A stretch of DNA of 56,742 nucleotides from Burkholderiaceae bacterium (GTDB lineage: Bacteria; Pseudomonadota; Gammaproteobacteria; Burkholderiales; Burkholderiaceae_C): assembly GCA_014879655.1 (NCBI GenBank), contig JACSRS010000092.1, forward strand, positions 1-56,742, read 5' to 3'. The translations under genes were made by a program, and so were the position numbers. Shown here piece after piece: positions 44,494 through 56,643 of the stretch. The notes beneath the pieces are model-generated. The model did no database searches and was not told where the DNA came from. It saw only the letters and a list, made by a program, of their open reading frames with translations. Numbering within the stretch: position 1 is the first letter of the stretch; each line of letters opens with the position of its first letter.

Positions 44494-45588
44494 TCAGAGG
44501 CGGCCGGGGTTGAAGATGCCAGCCGGGTCGAATTCGGCTTTCAGGCGCTGATGGATACGGTCCAGCGGGGGCTTTTGGGGTTCAAATCGGGGCAAATCCA
44601 GCGTCTTTTCGTCACTCGACGCTCTGAATAGCGTAGCGTGACCGCCATGCTCGGCCGCCAGCTTTCGCAGTGCCAGCGCGTGTTCGGGGCCGGACTGCAC
44701 CCAGCGCTGGCCGCCGTGCCATTCGACAAGCGGCGCCGCCACCCCGGCCGGCAAGGCCAGCACCGGCGCGGTCTGCGGCACCGACAGGCGCCACAGGCAC
44801 AGCGCCGAATCGCGACTGGCAAACCAGGGCAGGCGCTGATCGCGGCAAGCATCCCAGTCAGCCGCGGCATCTGGCTGACGCTCACCGCCAAGCTGGCGGC
44901 AGGCGGCGTCCACCGCTGCGACCGCACCGCGCAGTCGCAGGTACAGCGTGCCGACGCCGTCGTCCTCCACCCAGCAACTGGCGTTCAGCGGCAAGGGCTT
45001 GCCGCCCCATTCGTGCAGCAGGCGCAGCGCATCGGCCTGGCTGCAGGCAAAGCGGAGCGTGGCTTGCGCCGGCGCCACCGGCAGGACCTTCAGGCTGACG
45101 TCGGTGATCACACCCAGCGTGCCCCAGCTGCCCGTCATCAGCCGCGAGACGTCGTAACCGGCGACGTTTTTCATCACCTGACCGCCGAACGTCAGCCATT
45201 GACCGCGCCCGTTGATCATCTGCAGACCCAGCACGTAGTCGCGCACCGCACCCACGCTGGCGCGCGCGGGTCCCGACAGGCCGGCAGCCACCATGCCACC
45301 CACCGTGCCCGATGCACCGAATCGTGGTGGCTCGAAAGGCAGGCACTGACCCTTTTCAGCCAGCGCCGCTTCCAGTTCAGCCAGCGGCGTGCCGGCGCGC
45401 GCCGTGACCACCAGCTCACTCGGCTCGTAACCGGTGATGCCGCTGCAGGCGGCTGTCTCCAGCGGCTCGCCTTGCAGGCGCTGCGCCAGGAAATCGTGCG
45501 TACCGCCACCGCGCACCCGCAGCGGTGTGCCGCTGGCAGCGTGGGCGCGGATCTGGTCAATGAGTGTCTGAAGCGCGGTGTCGGGCAT
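44494..45588 (-). CDS. glcE: Glycolate oxidase FAD-binding subunit GlcE with a repeat-derived segment
   Basis: A 364-residue FAD-linked oxidase subunit: PLRVRGGGTHDFL, GTVGGMVAAGLSGPAR, FGGQVMKNVAGYDVSRLMTG and C-terminal FDPAGIFNPGRL. The segment between GGHATLF and HQRLKAEFDP (ASSDEKTLDLPRFEPQKPPL, about residues 322-342) is longer than the matching stretch of E. coli GlcE as I recall it, and its DNA is repeat copy J. Start ATG 45588; a longer frame upstream overlaps the amtB terminator and is not real. Confidence 0.92.
   Translation of the reverse strand: MPDTALQTLIDQIRAHAASGTPLRVRGGGTHDFLAQRLQGEPLETAACSGITGYEPSELVVTARAGTPLAELEAALAEKGQCLPFEPPRFGASGTVGGMVAAGLSGPARASVGAVRDYVLGLQMINGRGQWLTFGGQVMKNVAGYDVSRLMTGSWGTLGVITDVSLKVLPVAPAQATLRFACSQADALRLLHEWGGKPLPLNASCWVEDDGVGTLYLRLRGAVAAVDAACRQLGGERQPDAAADWDACRDQRLPWFASRDSALCLWRLSVPQTAPVLALPAGVAAPLVEWHGGQRWVQSGPEHALALRKLAAEHGGHATLFRASSDEKTLDLPRFEPQKPPLDRIHQRLKAEFDPAGIFNPGRL
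44565..44636 (+). repeat. CCAGCGTC-core dispersed repeat, copy J, inside glcE
   Basis: GGGGCTTTTGGGGTTCAAAT, GGGGCAAAT, core CCAGCGTC at 44598-44605, then a tail with CTCTGAATAGCGTAG. On the other strand GACGCTGGATTTGCCCCGAT resembles copy K (GACGCTGGGTTTGTGCCAAT). It is antisense to glcE and read in frame. Confidence 0.7.
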
Positions 45589-45698
45589 GGCGGCATGGTA
45601 AACCGGACCCGCCTGCGCTTTCGCTGAAAATTTTTTGGCTGCTGCGTGCGGTTTTTTCGCGACACGCCTCGACGGGCATTCGTTGAGCGCCAACCGAA

Positions 45699-45728
45699 CA
45701 AAAAAAAAAGGCCCACCGAAGTGGGCCC
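45699..45728 (-). terminator. Rho-independent terminator of the porin-glnK-amtB operon
   Basis: Minus strand GGCCCAC-TTCG-GTGGGCC stem (45727-45710) followed by ten T residues, 75-104 bases after the amtB stop. Confidence 0.92.
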
Positions 45729-45802
45729 AATGTTCAAGGAAAAACTCGCATTGCTTACCTCGATTGGCAAAGGCAGCGTGCCGCCGCCTTTGCCGCAACC
45801 GC

Positions 45803-47245
45803 TCAGCGGTTGTAGGCGGTCTCGCCGTGGGACGTGATGTCCAGGCCTTCGCGCTCGTCTTCTTCGCTGACGCGCAGTCCGACGACCATGTCGACGATCT
45901 TGTAGGCCACGTAAGCGACGACCGCCGACCAGACGATGGTGATGACCACGCCCTCGGCCTGGATCAGCAGCTGGCTGGCGATCGAGAAGTCGGCCTTGCC
46001 GGTGCCGCCCAGACTCGGAGCGGTGAACACGCCGGTGAGCAGGGCGCCCAGAATGCCGCCAACGCCGTGCACGCCAAAGACGTCGAGCGAATCGTCCGCG
46101 CCCAGCATGTGCTTGAGGCCGTTGACACCCCACAGACAGGCAAAACCCGCCAGCAGGCCGATGATGATGGCACCCATCGGGCCCACCGAGCCGCAGGCCG
46201 GCGTGATGGCGACGAGGCCGGCAATCGCACCGGATGCTGCACCCAGCATCGAGGCCTTGCCCTTGGACAGCATCTCACCCAGGCACCACGACAGCACGGC
46301 GGCAGCCGCTGCGACCAGCGTGTTGATGAACGCCAGGGCCGCGCCGCTGGTGGCTTCCAGGTTGGAGCCGGCGTTGAAGCCGAACCAGCCGACCCACAGC
46401 ATCGAGGCACCGACCATCGTCAGCGTCAGGCTGTGCGGGGCCATGGCTTCCTTGCCGTAGCCGATCCGCTTGCCGACCACATAGGCGCCGACCAGACCGG
46501 CAACAGCCGCGTTGATGTGCACCACGGTGCCGCCGGCGAAGTCCAGCGCGCCCTTGCCCAGCAGATAGCCGCCCGAGCCCCAGACCATGTGGGCAATCGG
46601 CAGGTAGCAGAAAGTGAACCACAGCACCGAGAACAGCAGCACGGCCGAGAACTTGATACGTTCAGCGAACGAACCGACGATCAGCGCGCAGGTGATGCCG
46701 GCAAACGTCGCCTGGAAGGCAATGAAGACGAACTCCGGCAACTTGGCCGACGCCGTGAACGTGTCTGCCAGCGAATCCACCGTCACCCCGGCCAGGAACA
46801 GCTTGCTGAAATTCGCGATGATCAGTCCCTCGCCGCCGAACGCGATGCTGTAACCGTAGACGGCCCACAGCACCGAAATCAGCGAGAACACCACCAGCAC
46901 CTGCATCAGCACCGACAGCATGTTCTTGCTGCGCACGAGGCCGCCATAGAACAGCGCCAGACCCGGCACAGCCATGAAGACCACCAGTGCGGTGGCGATC
47001 AGCATCCAGGACACGTCGCCCTTGTTCACGGTGGGCTTTTCAGCGGCAGCGGCTTCAGCCGGTTTGGCATCCGCGGCTGCAGGCGCGGCAGCGGGGGCTG
47101 CGGCGTCGGGCGCCTTGGCAGCGTCGGCAGGCGCCGCAGCCACGGCAGCAGCAGGTTCGGCGGTGGTCTGCGCCGTTACGGCGGCCGCCCCCATCAGCAA
47201 ACCCAGGCCTATGGCCAGGGAGGCAATCAGTTTTTTCATGTTCAA
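45803..47245 (-). CDS. amtB: Ammonium transporter AmtB
   Basis: A 480-residue Amt protein with a signal peptide (ending VTAQ), an Ala/Pro-rich linker and eleven predicted helices. Pore and gating features: GLVRSKNMLSVLMQ, GGTVVHINAAVAGL, SMLWVGWFGFNAGSN, DDSLDVFGVHGVGG. The in-frame ATG at 47239 may be the real start. It is 18 bases after glnK. AmtB takes up ammonium in nitrogen limitation and is blocked by unmodified GlnK. The terminator at 45699-45728 ends the operon. Confidence 0.95.
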   Translation of the reverse strand: MNMKKLIASLAIGLGLLMGAAAVTAQTTAEPAAAVAAAPADAAKAPDAAAPAAAPAAADAKPAEAAAAEKPTVNKGDVSWMLIATALVVFMAVPGLALFYGGLVRSKNMLSVLMQVLVVFSLISVLWAVYGYSIAFGGEGLIIANFSKLFLAGVTVDSLADTFTASAKLPEFVFIAFQATFAGITCALIVGSFAERIKFSAVLLFSVLWFTFCYLPIAHMVWGSGGYLLGKGALDFAGGTVVHINAAVAGLVGAYVVGKRIGYGKEAMAPHSLTLTMVGASMLWVGWFGFNAGSNLEATSGAALAFINTLVAAAAAVLSWCLGEMLSKGKASMLGAASGAIAGLVAITPACGSVGPMGAIIIGLLAGFACLWGVNGLKHMLGADDSLDVFGVHGVGGILGALLTGVFTAPSLGGTGKADFSIASQLLIQAEGVVITIVWSAVVAYVAYKIVDMVVGLRVSEEDEREGLDITSHGETAYNR

Positions 47246-47263
47246 CTCTCCTGATGAGACGGG

Positions 47264-48401
<1,138 letters not shown>

Positions 48402-48438
48402 CGAAAACTCCATGAAGTTGAGGGAAGATGGACATACC

Positions 48439-48455
48439 AAGCAGGGACCGTGCCA
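48439..48455 (-). promoter_or_regulatory. Sigma54 promoter of porin-glnK-amtB
   Basis: Minus strand TGGCAC-GGTCC-CTGCTT: full -24 element, the invariant GC of the -12 element and correct spacing; only the first T of TTGC is changed. The predicted start is near 48429, leaving about 28 bases to the ATG. Confidence 0.8.
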
Positions 48456-48535
48456 GCTTGCACCTTCTCCTCTGGGAAGAATCCGATGGACCGCAGAAAC
48501 CGGTTGCGCTAAGATTACTGGATGTTTACCCAGTA

Positions 48536-48552
48536 CGCACCGCATTGGTGCA
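48536..48552 (-). promoter_or_regulatory. NtrC-type enhancer site
   Basis: Minus strand TGCACC-AATGC-GGTGCG fits the NtrC consensus TGCACC-N5-GGTGCA except for the last base. Its centre is about 115 bases upstream of the predicted sigma54 start, a usual enhancer distance. It also lies about 60 bases upstream of the divergent comM start. Confidence 0.78.
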
Positions 48553-48604
48553 TGAATCGGATGCCTTTTCTGACTGCTGCGCACCAAAAGGAAGGGTGGG
48601 CAGC

Positions 48605-50134
48605 ATGAGCCTCGCCGTGGTGCAAAGTCGCGCCCTGCTCGGGCTGGACGCAGCACCGGTCACCGTTGAAGTGCATCTGGCCAACGGCCTGCCGAGCTTC
48701 ACGCTGGTCGGACTGGCCGACGTGGAAGTGAAAGAAGCGCGCGAGCGCGTGCGCTCGGCCCTGCAGAACGCCGGGCTCGAGTTTCCACACAACAAACGCA
48801 TCACGGTGAATCTGGCCCCCGCGGACCTGCCCAAGGATTCGGGCCGCTTCGACCTGCCGATCGCGCTGGGCATTCTGGCGGCCAGCGGCCAAATTGACGC
48901 AGCCCGCCTGGCGGGTCATGAATTTGCCGGTGAGCTGTCGCTGTCTGGCGAACTTCGGCCGGTGCGCGGCGCGCTGGCGATGAGCCTGGCGCTGCACCGG
49001 CGGCAGGTCGCCACCCGGCTGGTGCTGCCGCCGGGCAGTGCCGAAGAAGCGGCGCTGGTTCCCGACGCCCAGGTCTTTCGCGCCCGCCACCTGCTGGACG
49101 TGGTGCAGCAGTTCCTGCCCGATCCAGCTGCCCAGGGCGCCTGCGACGGCTGGGCGCGACTGGCGCCCACACCGCTGCCACCGCAAGCCAGCTACGCCGA
49201 CCTGTCCGACGTGAAAGGGCAGGCGGCTGCACGACGGGCGCTGGAGATCGCCGCCGCTGGTGGTCACAGCCTGCTGCTGATGGGGCCGCCCGGTTCGGGC
49301 AAGTCGATGCTGGCGCAACGTTTTGCCGGCCTGCTGCCGCCGATGAGCGTGACCGAAGCGCTGGAGAGCGCAGCCGTCGCCAGCCTGGATGGCCGTTTCA
49401 CGCTGGACCGATGGGCGCAGCGTCCCACCGGCAACCCGCACCATTCAGCCAGTGCCGTCGCGCTGGTCGGTGGCGGCTCACCCCCGCGGCCCGGCGAAAT
49501 CTCGCTGGCTCACCACGGCGTGCTGTTTCTGGATGAGCTGCCGGAGTTTCCCCGTGCGGCGCTGGAGGCACTGCGCGAGCCGCTGGAAAGCGGCACCATC
49601 ACCATCTCGCGCGCGGCGCGGCGGGCGGAGTTTCCGGCACGCTTTCAGCTGATCGCGGCGATGAACCCCTGCCCTTGCGGCTACCTTGGCTCACGCCTGA
49701 AAGCCTGCCGCTGCACGCCCGACCAGGTGCACCGCTACCAAAGCAAGCTGTCGGGGCCGCTGCTCGACCGCATCGACCTGCACATCGAAGTGCCGGCGCT
49801 GCAGCCCGAGGAACTGCTGGGCGCGGCGCCGGGCGAGGCCACCGCCACGGTGCGCGCACGCTGCACCGCGGCCCGTGAAAGGGCCTTTACCCGCCAGGGC
49901 GGTACCAATCAGAGTCTGCAGGGTCAGGCGCTGGAGCAGCACCTGGCGCTCGAACCGGTGGCCGGCAAGTTCCTCAACACCGCCGCCGCGCGCCTGGGCT
50001 GGAGCGCCCGCGCCACGCACCGGGCGCTGCGGGTGGCGCGCACCATCGCCGATCTGGCGGGCTCCGACACCACCACAACCGCGCACGTGGCCGAGGCCCT
50101 GCAATACCGCCGCGCCTTGCGCCCCACCCCCTGA
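48605..50134 (+). CDS. comM: ComM/YifB-family AAA+ ATPase (Mg chelatase-like)
   Basis: A 509-residue protein: N-terminal Lon-protease-like domain (1-190; VEVHLANGLPSFTLVGLAD), AAA+ ATPase core with Walker A MGPPGSGKSM and Walker B GVLFLDELPEF, the cysteine-rich MNPCPCGYLGSRLKACRC segment and a C-terminal Mg chelatase domain. ComM is a hexameric helicase that drives branch migration during natural transformation. The pilT/pilU genes elsewhere in the window fit competence. AAGGAAGGGTGG precedes the ATG. Confidence 0.94.
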   Translation: MSLAVVQSRALLGLDAAPVTVEVHLANGLPSFTLVGLADVEVKEARERVRSALQNAGLEFPHNKRITVNLAPADLPKDSGRFDLPIALGILAASGQIDAARLAGHEFAGELSLSGELRPVRGALAMSLALHRRQVATRLVLPPGSAEEAALVPDAQVFRARHLLDVVQQFLPDPAAQGACDGWARLAPTPLPPQASYADLSDVKGQAAARRALEIAAAGGHSLLLMGPPGSGKSMLAQRFAGLLPPMSVTEALESAAVASLDGRFTLDRWAQRPTGNPHHSASAVALVGGGSPPRPGEISLAHHGVLFLDELPEFPRAALEALREPLESGTITISRAARRAEFPARFQLIAAMNPCPCGYLGSRLKACRCTPDQVHRYQSKLSGPLLDRIDLHIEVPALQPEELLGAAPGEATATVRARCTAARERAFTRQGGTNQSLQGQALEQHLALEPVAGKFLNTAAARLGWSARATHRALRVARTIADLAGSDTTTTAHVAEALQYRRALRPTP

Positions 50135-50158
50135 GTCAGCGGCGGGAGGGCCAAGGCT

Positions 50159-51910
50159 TCAGGTCCGAAGCATGCGAATCGTCTTGCGGGCGTCGGGCCC
50201 ATAGTCGAGCAATTCCTGCATGAAGCGCTGCATCAGGGTCTGTGCATCGGGCGCACCCAAAGGCAGCATGCCGACCACGAGGTGGAATTTCAGCGTCTCG
50301 CCGCCGGGCATGGCAGGGCGGCTGCGCAAGCCCCTTGCAACGGCGTGCGTCGCGATGGCGTTGGCTTCTTCAGCGGTGCAGGGGCTCTCCAGCAGCAGCG
50401 CGAAGTGCCGGTCACCCACGCGGGCGACAAAGTCGTTGTCACGCACCACGGCCTTCAACATCGCGGCGGCCAGCACCAATGCGCGGTCGGCCCCCTCGCG
50501 CCCGTAGTCCCCCAACAGGTCGGCATGATTGGCCAGCTCGGCGACGATCAGTGCCACCGGGTTGCCCGCGCGGGCCCGGACGAGCGCGTCGTCCAGACGG
50601 CGCAGCATGCGCCGCTGCGAATCGGTGCCGGTGAGCGGGTCGGTCACCGCCAGTGCCCGCGCCCGTGCGCGCGATTCGTTGTGCTCGTTGAGCCGCCGGC
50701 TCAGGCCGTAGAACAGCACCGGCATTTCCAGCGCCGAGCCCAGCATCAATCCGTATTCGGACAGGAACCCCGACGAAATCCAGCCGAAATTGCGCATCAG
50801 CGGGAACATGCCACCGAGCACGATCAGGCCAAAACCCGCCGCCACCCAGCGGCTGTTGCGGTCACCGCGGGCGATGGCCATCACCAGCAGCCCCATCACC
50901 AGTGCCATCGCCAGCGCCAGCAGGTACATGCTGATGTTGAAGCCGATGGCGGACGGCACCATCGCGTCGAAACCTGCCACCACCATCAGCAGCGCAATGG
51001 CGCCTACCGCCAGAGCGTCCAGCCAGCGGGCGTACTGGCGCGGCGCGACGACGATGCGAACCACCCAGACGCCCATCGCGCCTGCAACCATCGGCATCAG
51101 GAATGTGACCGGATTGTTCAGCCCGGGCATCTCTGGCCACAACAACATGCCGCCGATGCCGGTGATGCCGGCCTGACCCAGCGCCATGGCCAGTATGTAG
51201 ACCACGTAGGCGGCAAAACTGCGGTCGCGGTAGCCGATGGCGTTGATCAGCGCCACCAGGATGGCCAGCGAAGCCAGTCCGAAATAGGCACCCAGAAAAA
51301 ACTGCGCGCGCTGCTCCTGCTGGCCGCTGAGCGTCTGGGTCTTCAGGGACAACTGCCCCGAAAACGGCACGCGGTCGTGGCGAATCCGCAGGAAGTACGT
51401 GATCGCCACCCCGGTTTGGGTATCCAGCGCCATCAGCGGCGAGCGCCCGGGCTGCGGCCAGCGGCTTTGCGCCAGCTGGTCGCCCGCGTACTGAACCACC
51501 CACTGCCCCTGCGCGTCACGGTAGTAGAGCTCGGCGCTGTCCACCCCCGGCAAGTCCACATCCAGACGCCACAGGGCGCGGTGATCCGGGACGACGGCGG
51601 CAAACCGCACCCACATCGCATCGCCTTTTTCCAGCTCGACCGCCACGCCGGCCTGGCGCACCTCAAACGGCAGGCTGTCCTGGCGTGCCTCGATGTCGTC
51701 GGCGGTCAGGCGGCCGCCAAGGTCGATCAGGAACTGGCTGCGCCCGGCCAGCGCCACCTGCGGCGACGCATCGGACAGCTGCACCGCCGGCAGTTCGGCC
51801 GCCCTGGCCGGCCCTGCGCCCAGCAAGACGACCGCCATACAGGCCCAGGCGACGAACGCGCCGGCTCGCAGCCAGCGCGACCAGCAGAAGCAGGCGAAAT
51901 TGCGGAACAT
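50159..51910 (-). CDS. 7TMR-DISM membrane sensor with degenerate GGDEF domain
   Basis: A 583-residue protein: signal peptide, periplasmic 7TMR-DISM extracellular domain (about 40-195; LWRLDVDLPGVDSAELYY), seven membrane helices (about 200-395) and a GGDEF-like domain (about 430-583) that begins well (VTDPLTGTDSQRRMLRRLD). At the active site it reads RVGDRHF (497-503) where RGGDEF is expected, and the metal-binding first Asp region is also altered (IVAELANHADLL). It is therefore unlikely to make c-di-GMP. It may bind GTP or act by protein contact. Confidence 0.87.
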   Translation of the reverse strand: MFRNFACFCWSRWLRAGAFVAWACMAVVLLGAGPARAAELPAVQLSDASPQVALAGRSQFLIDLGGRLTADDIEARQDSLPFEVRQAGVAVELEKGDAMWVRFAAVVPDHRALWRLDVDLPGVDSAELYYRDAQGQWVVQYAGDQLAQSRWPQPGRSPLMALDTQTGVAITYFLRIRHDRVPFSGQLSLKTQTLSGQQEQRAQFFLGAYFGLASLAILVALINAIGYRDRSFAAYVVYILAMALGQAGITGIGGMLLWPEMPGLNNPVTFLMPMVAGAMGVWVVRIVVAPRQYARWLDALAVGAIALLMVVAGFDAMVPSAIGFNISMYLLALAMALVMGLLVMAIARGDRNSRWVAAGFGLIVLGGMFPLMRNFGWISSGFLSEYGLMLGSALEMPVLFYGLSRRLNEHNESRARARALAVTDPLTGTDSQRRMLRRLDDALVRARAGNPVALIVAELANHADLLGDYGREGADRALVLAAAMLKAVVRDNDFVARVGDRHFALLLESPCTAEEANAIATHAVARGLRSRPAMPGGETLKFHLVVGMLPLGAPDAQTLMQRFMQELLDYGPDARKTIRMLRT

Positions 51911-52021
51911 CCGGCAATTTTCAGCAGTTGGAGACTTTCATTGGCGTTACAGGCGGCAACAAACGCGGCATTTGTGGCATTTGCCCCTGTTCGTCTCGCT
52001 TTCCGCACAAATCCCGTGGAT

Positions 52022-54784
<2,763 letters not shown>

Positions 54785-54788
54785 GCAA

Positions 54789-54895
54789 CTCACCTGAAAA
54801 ACAGCGCACAGGTGAGCGTCGTTGCGTCCCGGCGGGCGGGGTCCAAGCCTGACGGCCATCACCCTCGGTGAGACCGCTGCAACGCTCCTTGGAAG
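54789..54895 (-). ncRNA. S-adenosylhomocysteine (SAH) riboswitch upstream of metH C-terminal gene
   Basis: The minus strand has the conserved 5' block AAGGAGCGTTGCAGCGG (from about 54895), the CAGGCTTGG block (about 54847) and the 3' block ACGCAACGACGCTCACC (about 54828-54811), the layout of the SAH aptamer found upstream of ahcY and metH in betaproteobacteria. Right after it, CTCACCTG (54816-54809) is exactly complementary to CAGGTGAG (54796-54789), which contains the metH ribosome binding site. Ligand-free RNA could thus hide the site, and SAH binding would free it. Confidence 0.85.
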
Positions 54896-54930
54896 GGGGC
54901 GATTCTAACGGACGGCGACTGGCGCCGCTC

Positions 54931-56013
54931 TCAGGCGGCCACCGGTTCGCGGTAGAAAACACCGGGTTTCAGCGCTCTGGCGGCAAGCGGCGCCACCGCG
55001 TCATGGATGGCGCCGATATGTTCAGGGGTGGTGCCGCAGCAGCCACCGACGATGTTCACCAGGCCTTCGGCGGCAAACTCGCGCAGCAATCGGCTGGTGA
55101 CGTCGGGCGTTTCGTCAAAGCCGGTATCGCTCATCGGGTTGGGCAGGCCAGCGTTGGGGTAGCAGCTGATGAAGGTGTCGGGCGCGGCGCGGGCAAGCTC
55201 CTGGATGTAGGGGCGCATCAGCGCCGCGCCCAGCGCGCAGTTCAGACCGACGGCCAGCGGGCGGGCGTGGCGCACGCTGTGCCAGAAGGCGGTGACGGTC
55301 TGGCCCGACAGGATGCGGCCCGAGGCATCGGTCACGGTGCCGCTGATGATGATGGGCAGGCATTCGCCCGAGGCTTCAAAGAACTCGTCGATCGCAAACA
55401 GCGCCGCCTTGGCGTTGAGCGTGTCAAAAATGGTTTCCACCAGCAGCACATCGGCGCCGCCTTCCGCCAGCGCCTCGACCTGTTCGTAGTAGGCGGCGCG
55501 CAACTGCTCGAACGTGACGTTGCGGGCGGCCGGGTCGTTCACGTCTGGGCTGATGCTGGCGGTCTTGGGGGTCGGGCCCAGCGCGCCGGCCACAAAGCGC
55601 GGATGCCCGGGCGTGCTGAACTTGTCGCAGGCCTGGCGCGCCAGCCGGGCCGACTGCAGGTTCATCTCGCGCGCCAGATGCGCCATCGCGTAGTCTTCCT
55701 GGGCGATGGTGGTGGCGCCGAAGGTGTTGGTCTCGATCAGGTCGGCGCCGGCGGCCAGGTAGGACTCGTGCACGTCGCGGATAATGTCCGGTCGGGTCAG
55801 CGACAACAGCTCGTTGTTGCCTTTCACGTCACGCGGGAAGTCCGCAAACCGGTCGCCCGCCGCACCCGGGCCGCTGTAGCCTTCTCCGCGATACTGCACC
55901 TCGGACAGCTTGAAGCGCTGGATCATCGTGCCCATCGCGCCGTCGAGAATGACGATGCGTTGTTGCAGGAGGGCGGGCAGCGCCTGGGCGCGGGTGTAGA
56001 TCAGCGGCTTCAT
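54931..56013 (-). CDS. metH: Methionine synthase, homocysteine-binding part (N-terminal MetH module)
   Basis: A 360-residue homocysteine S-methyltransferase domain. Zinc ligands Cys259 (VGLNCALG), Cys325 and Cys326 ([10 protein letters not shown]) are present, with [11 protein letters not shown] at the start. It must act together with the separately encoded B12 protein downstream. Start ATG 56013; a longer frame overlaps the divergent rhodanese gene. The SAH riboswitch is downstream of this gene, so the element controls only the second half directly. Confidence 0.93.
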   Translation of the reverse strand: MKPLIYTRAQALPALLQQRIVILDGAMGTMIQRFKLSEVQYRGEGYSGPGAAGDRFADFPRDVKGNNELLSLTRPDIIRDVHESYLAAGADLIETNTFGATTIAQEDYAMAHLAREMNLQSARLARQACDKFSTPGHPRFVAGALGPTPKTASISPDVNDPAARNVTFEQLRAAYYEQVEALAEGGADVLLVETIFDTLNAKAALFAIDEFFEASGECLPIIISGTVTDASGRILSGQTVTAFWHSVRHARPLAVGLNCALGAALMRPYIQELARAAPDTFISCYPNAGLPNPMSDTGFDETPDVTSRLLREFAAEGLVNIVGGCCGTTPEHIGAIHDAVAPLAARALKPGVFYREPVAA

Positions 56014-56113
56014 GCGCCCGATTGTAGAAACGCAGCCCCTTCGCGCCGCCGTCAGGGTCTTGCCGGCAGCCGGTTGCTGCGCCTGCCGCAGGTTTGCCCT
56101 GACAATAGCGGCC

Positions 56114-56506
56114 ATGAAAAACCTGCTCCCCCGCGAGGCCTGGGACCAAATGCAGCAGCGCCCGGAGACGCTGTTTGTGGACGTGCGCATGGAGATCGAA
56201 TCGCTCTATGTGGGCCGTCCGCCGGGCGTGGAGAACATCCCCTGGTACGAATACCCCGACCTGATGCCCGACCCCGGGCGCTTTGCCGCCGCCGTGGAGC
56301 GCGAGGCCGGCAGCCGCGAGCGCCCCATCCTGCTGATCTGCCGCAGCGGCAAGCGCACGCTGGACGCGGGGCGCGCGCTGGTGGCCGCCGGCTTCACCGA
56401 CGTGGCGCACGTGGTGCACGGCTTCGAGGGCGATCTGGACGAGCAGTTCAAGCGCTCCACGCTGAACGGCTGGCGCCACGACGGCCTGCCCTGGGAGCAG
56501 ATGTAG
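56114..56506 (+). CDS. Rhodanese-like single-domain protein
   Basis: A 130-residue rhodanese domain. The active-site loop reads ICRSGKR with the persulfide cysteine, and [24 protein letters not shown] is the typical substrate-side block (cut here at conserved glycines). Sulfurtransferase activity is likely, but acceptor and pathway are unknown. It is divergent from metH (N-terminal part) with about 100 bases between the starts. Confidence 0.88.
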   Translation: MKNLLPREAWDQMQQRPETLFVDVRMEIESLYVGRPPGVENIPWYEYPDLMPDPGRFAAAVEREAGSRERPILLICRSGKRTLDAGRALVAAGFTDVAHVVHGFEGDLDEQFKRSTLNGWRHDGLPWEQM

Positions 56507-56565
56507 GGCGACGGGGCTGCGCCCATGGGCCCGCAGCGGGCCGGGCGGCAAAGGGTACCCCCCAG

Positions 56566-56643
56566 CCTGTTTTTCCGATTTTTTCAGTCAAATTGGCACA
56601 AACCCAGCGTCAATTCGTCGTTTATTGCTATTGATTTGTTAGT
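56566..56643 (+). repeat. CCAGCGTC-core dispersed repeat, copy K
   Basis: CTGTTTTTCCGATTTTTTCAG start, CAAATTGGCACAAA, core CCAGCGTC at 56604-56611, tail TTATTGCTATTGATTTGTTAG. The probable recQ start codon lies inside the tail. Confidence 0.8.

Noticed and set aside
45635-47254. A 539-codon open frame antisense to amtB
   Set aside because: Shadow of amtB. It would also have to read through the operon terminator hairpin, and the translation has no family features.
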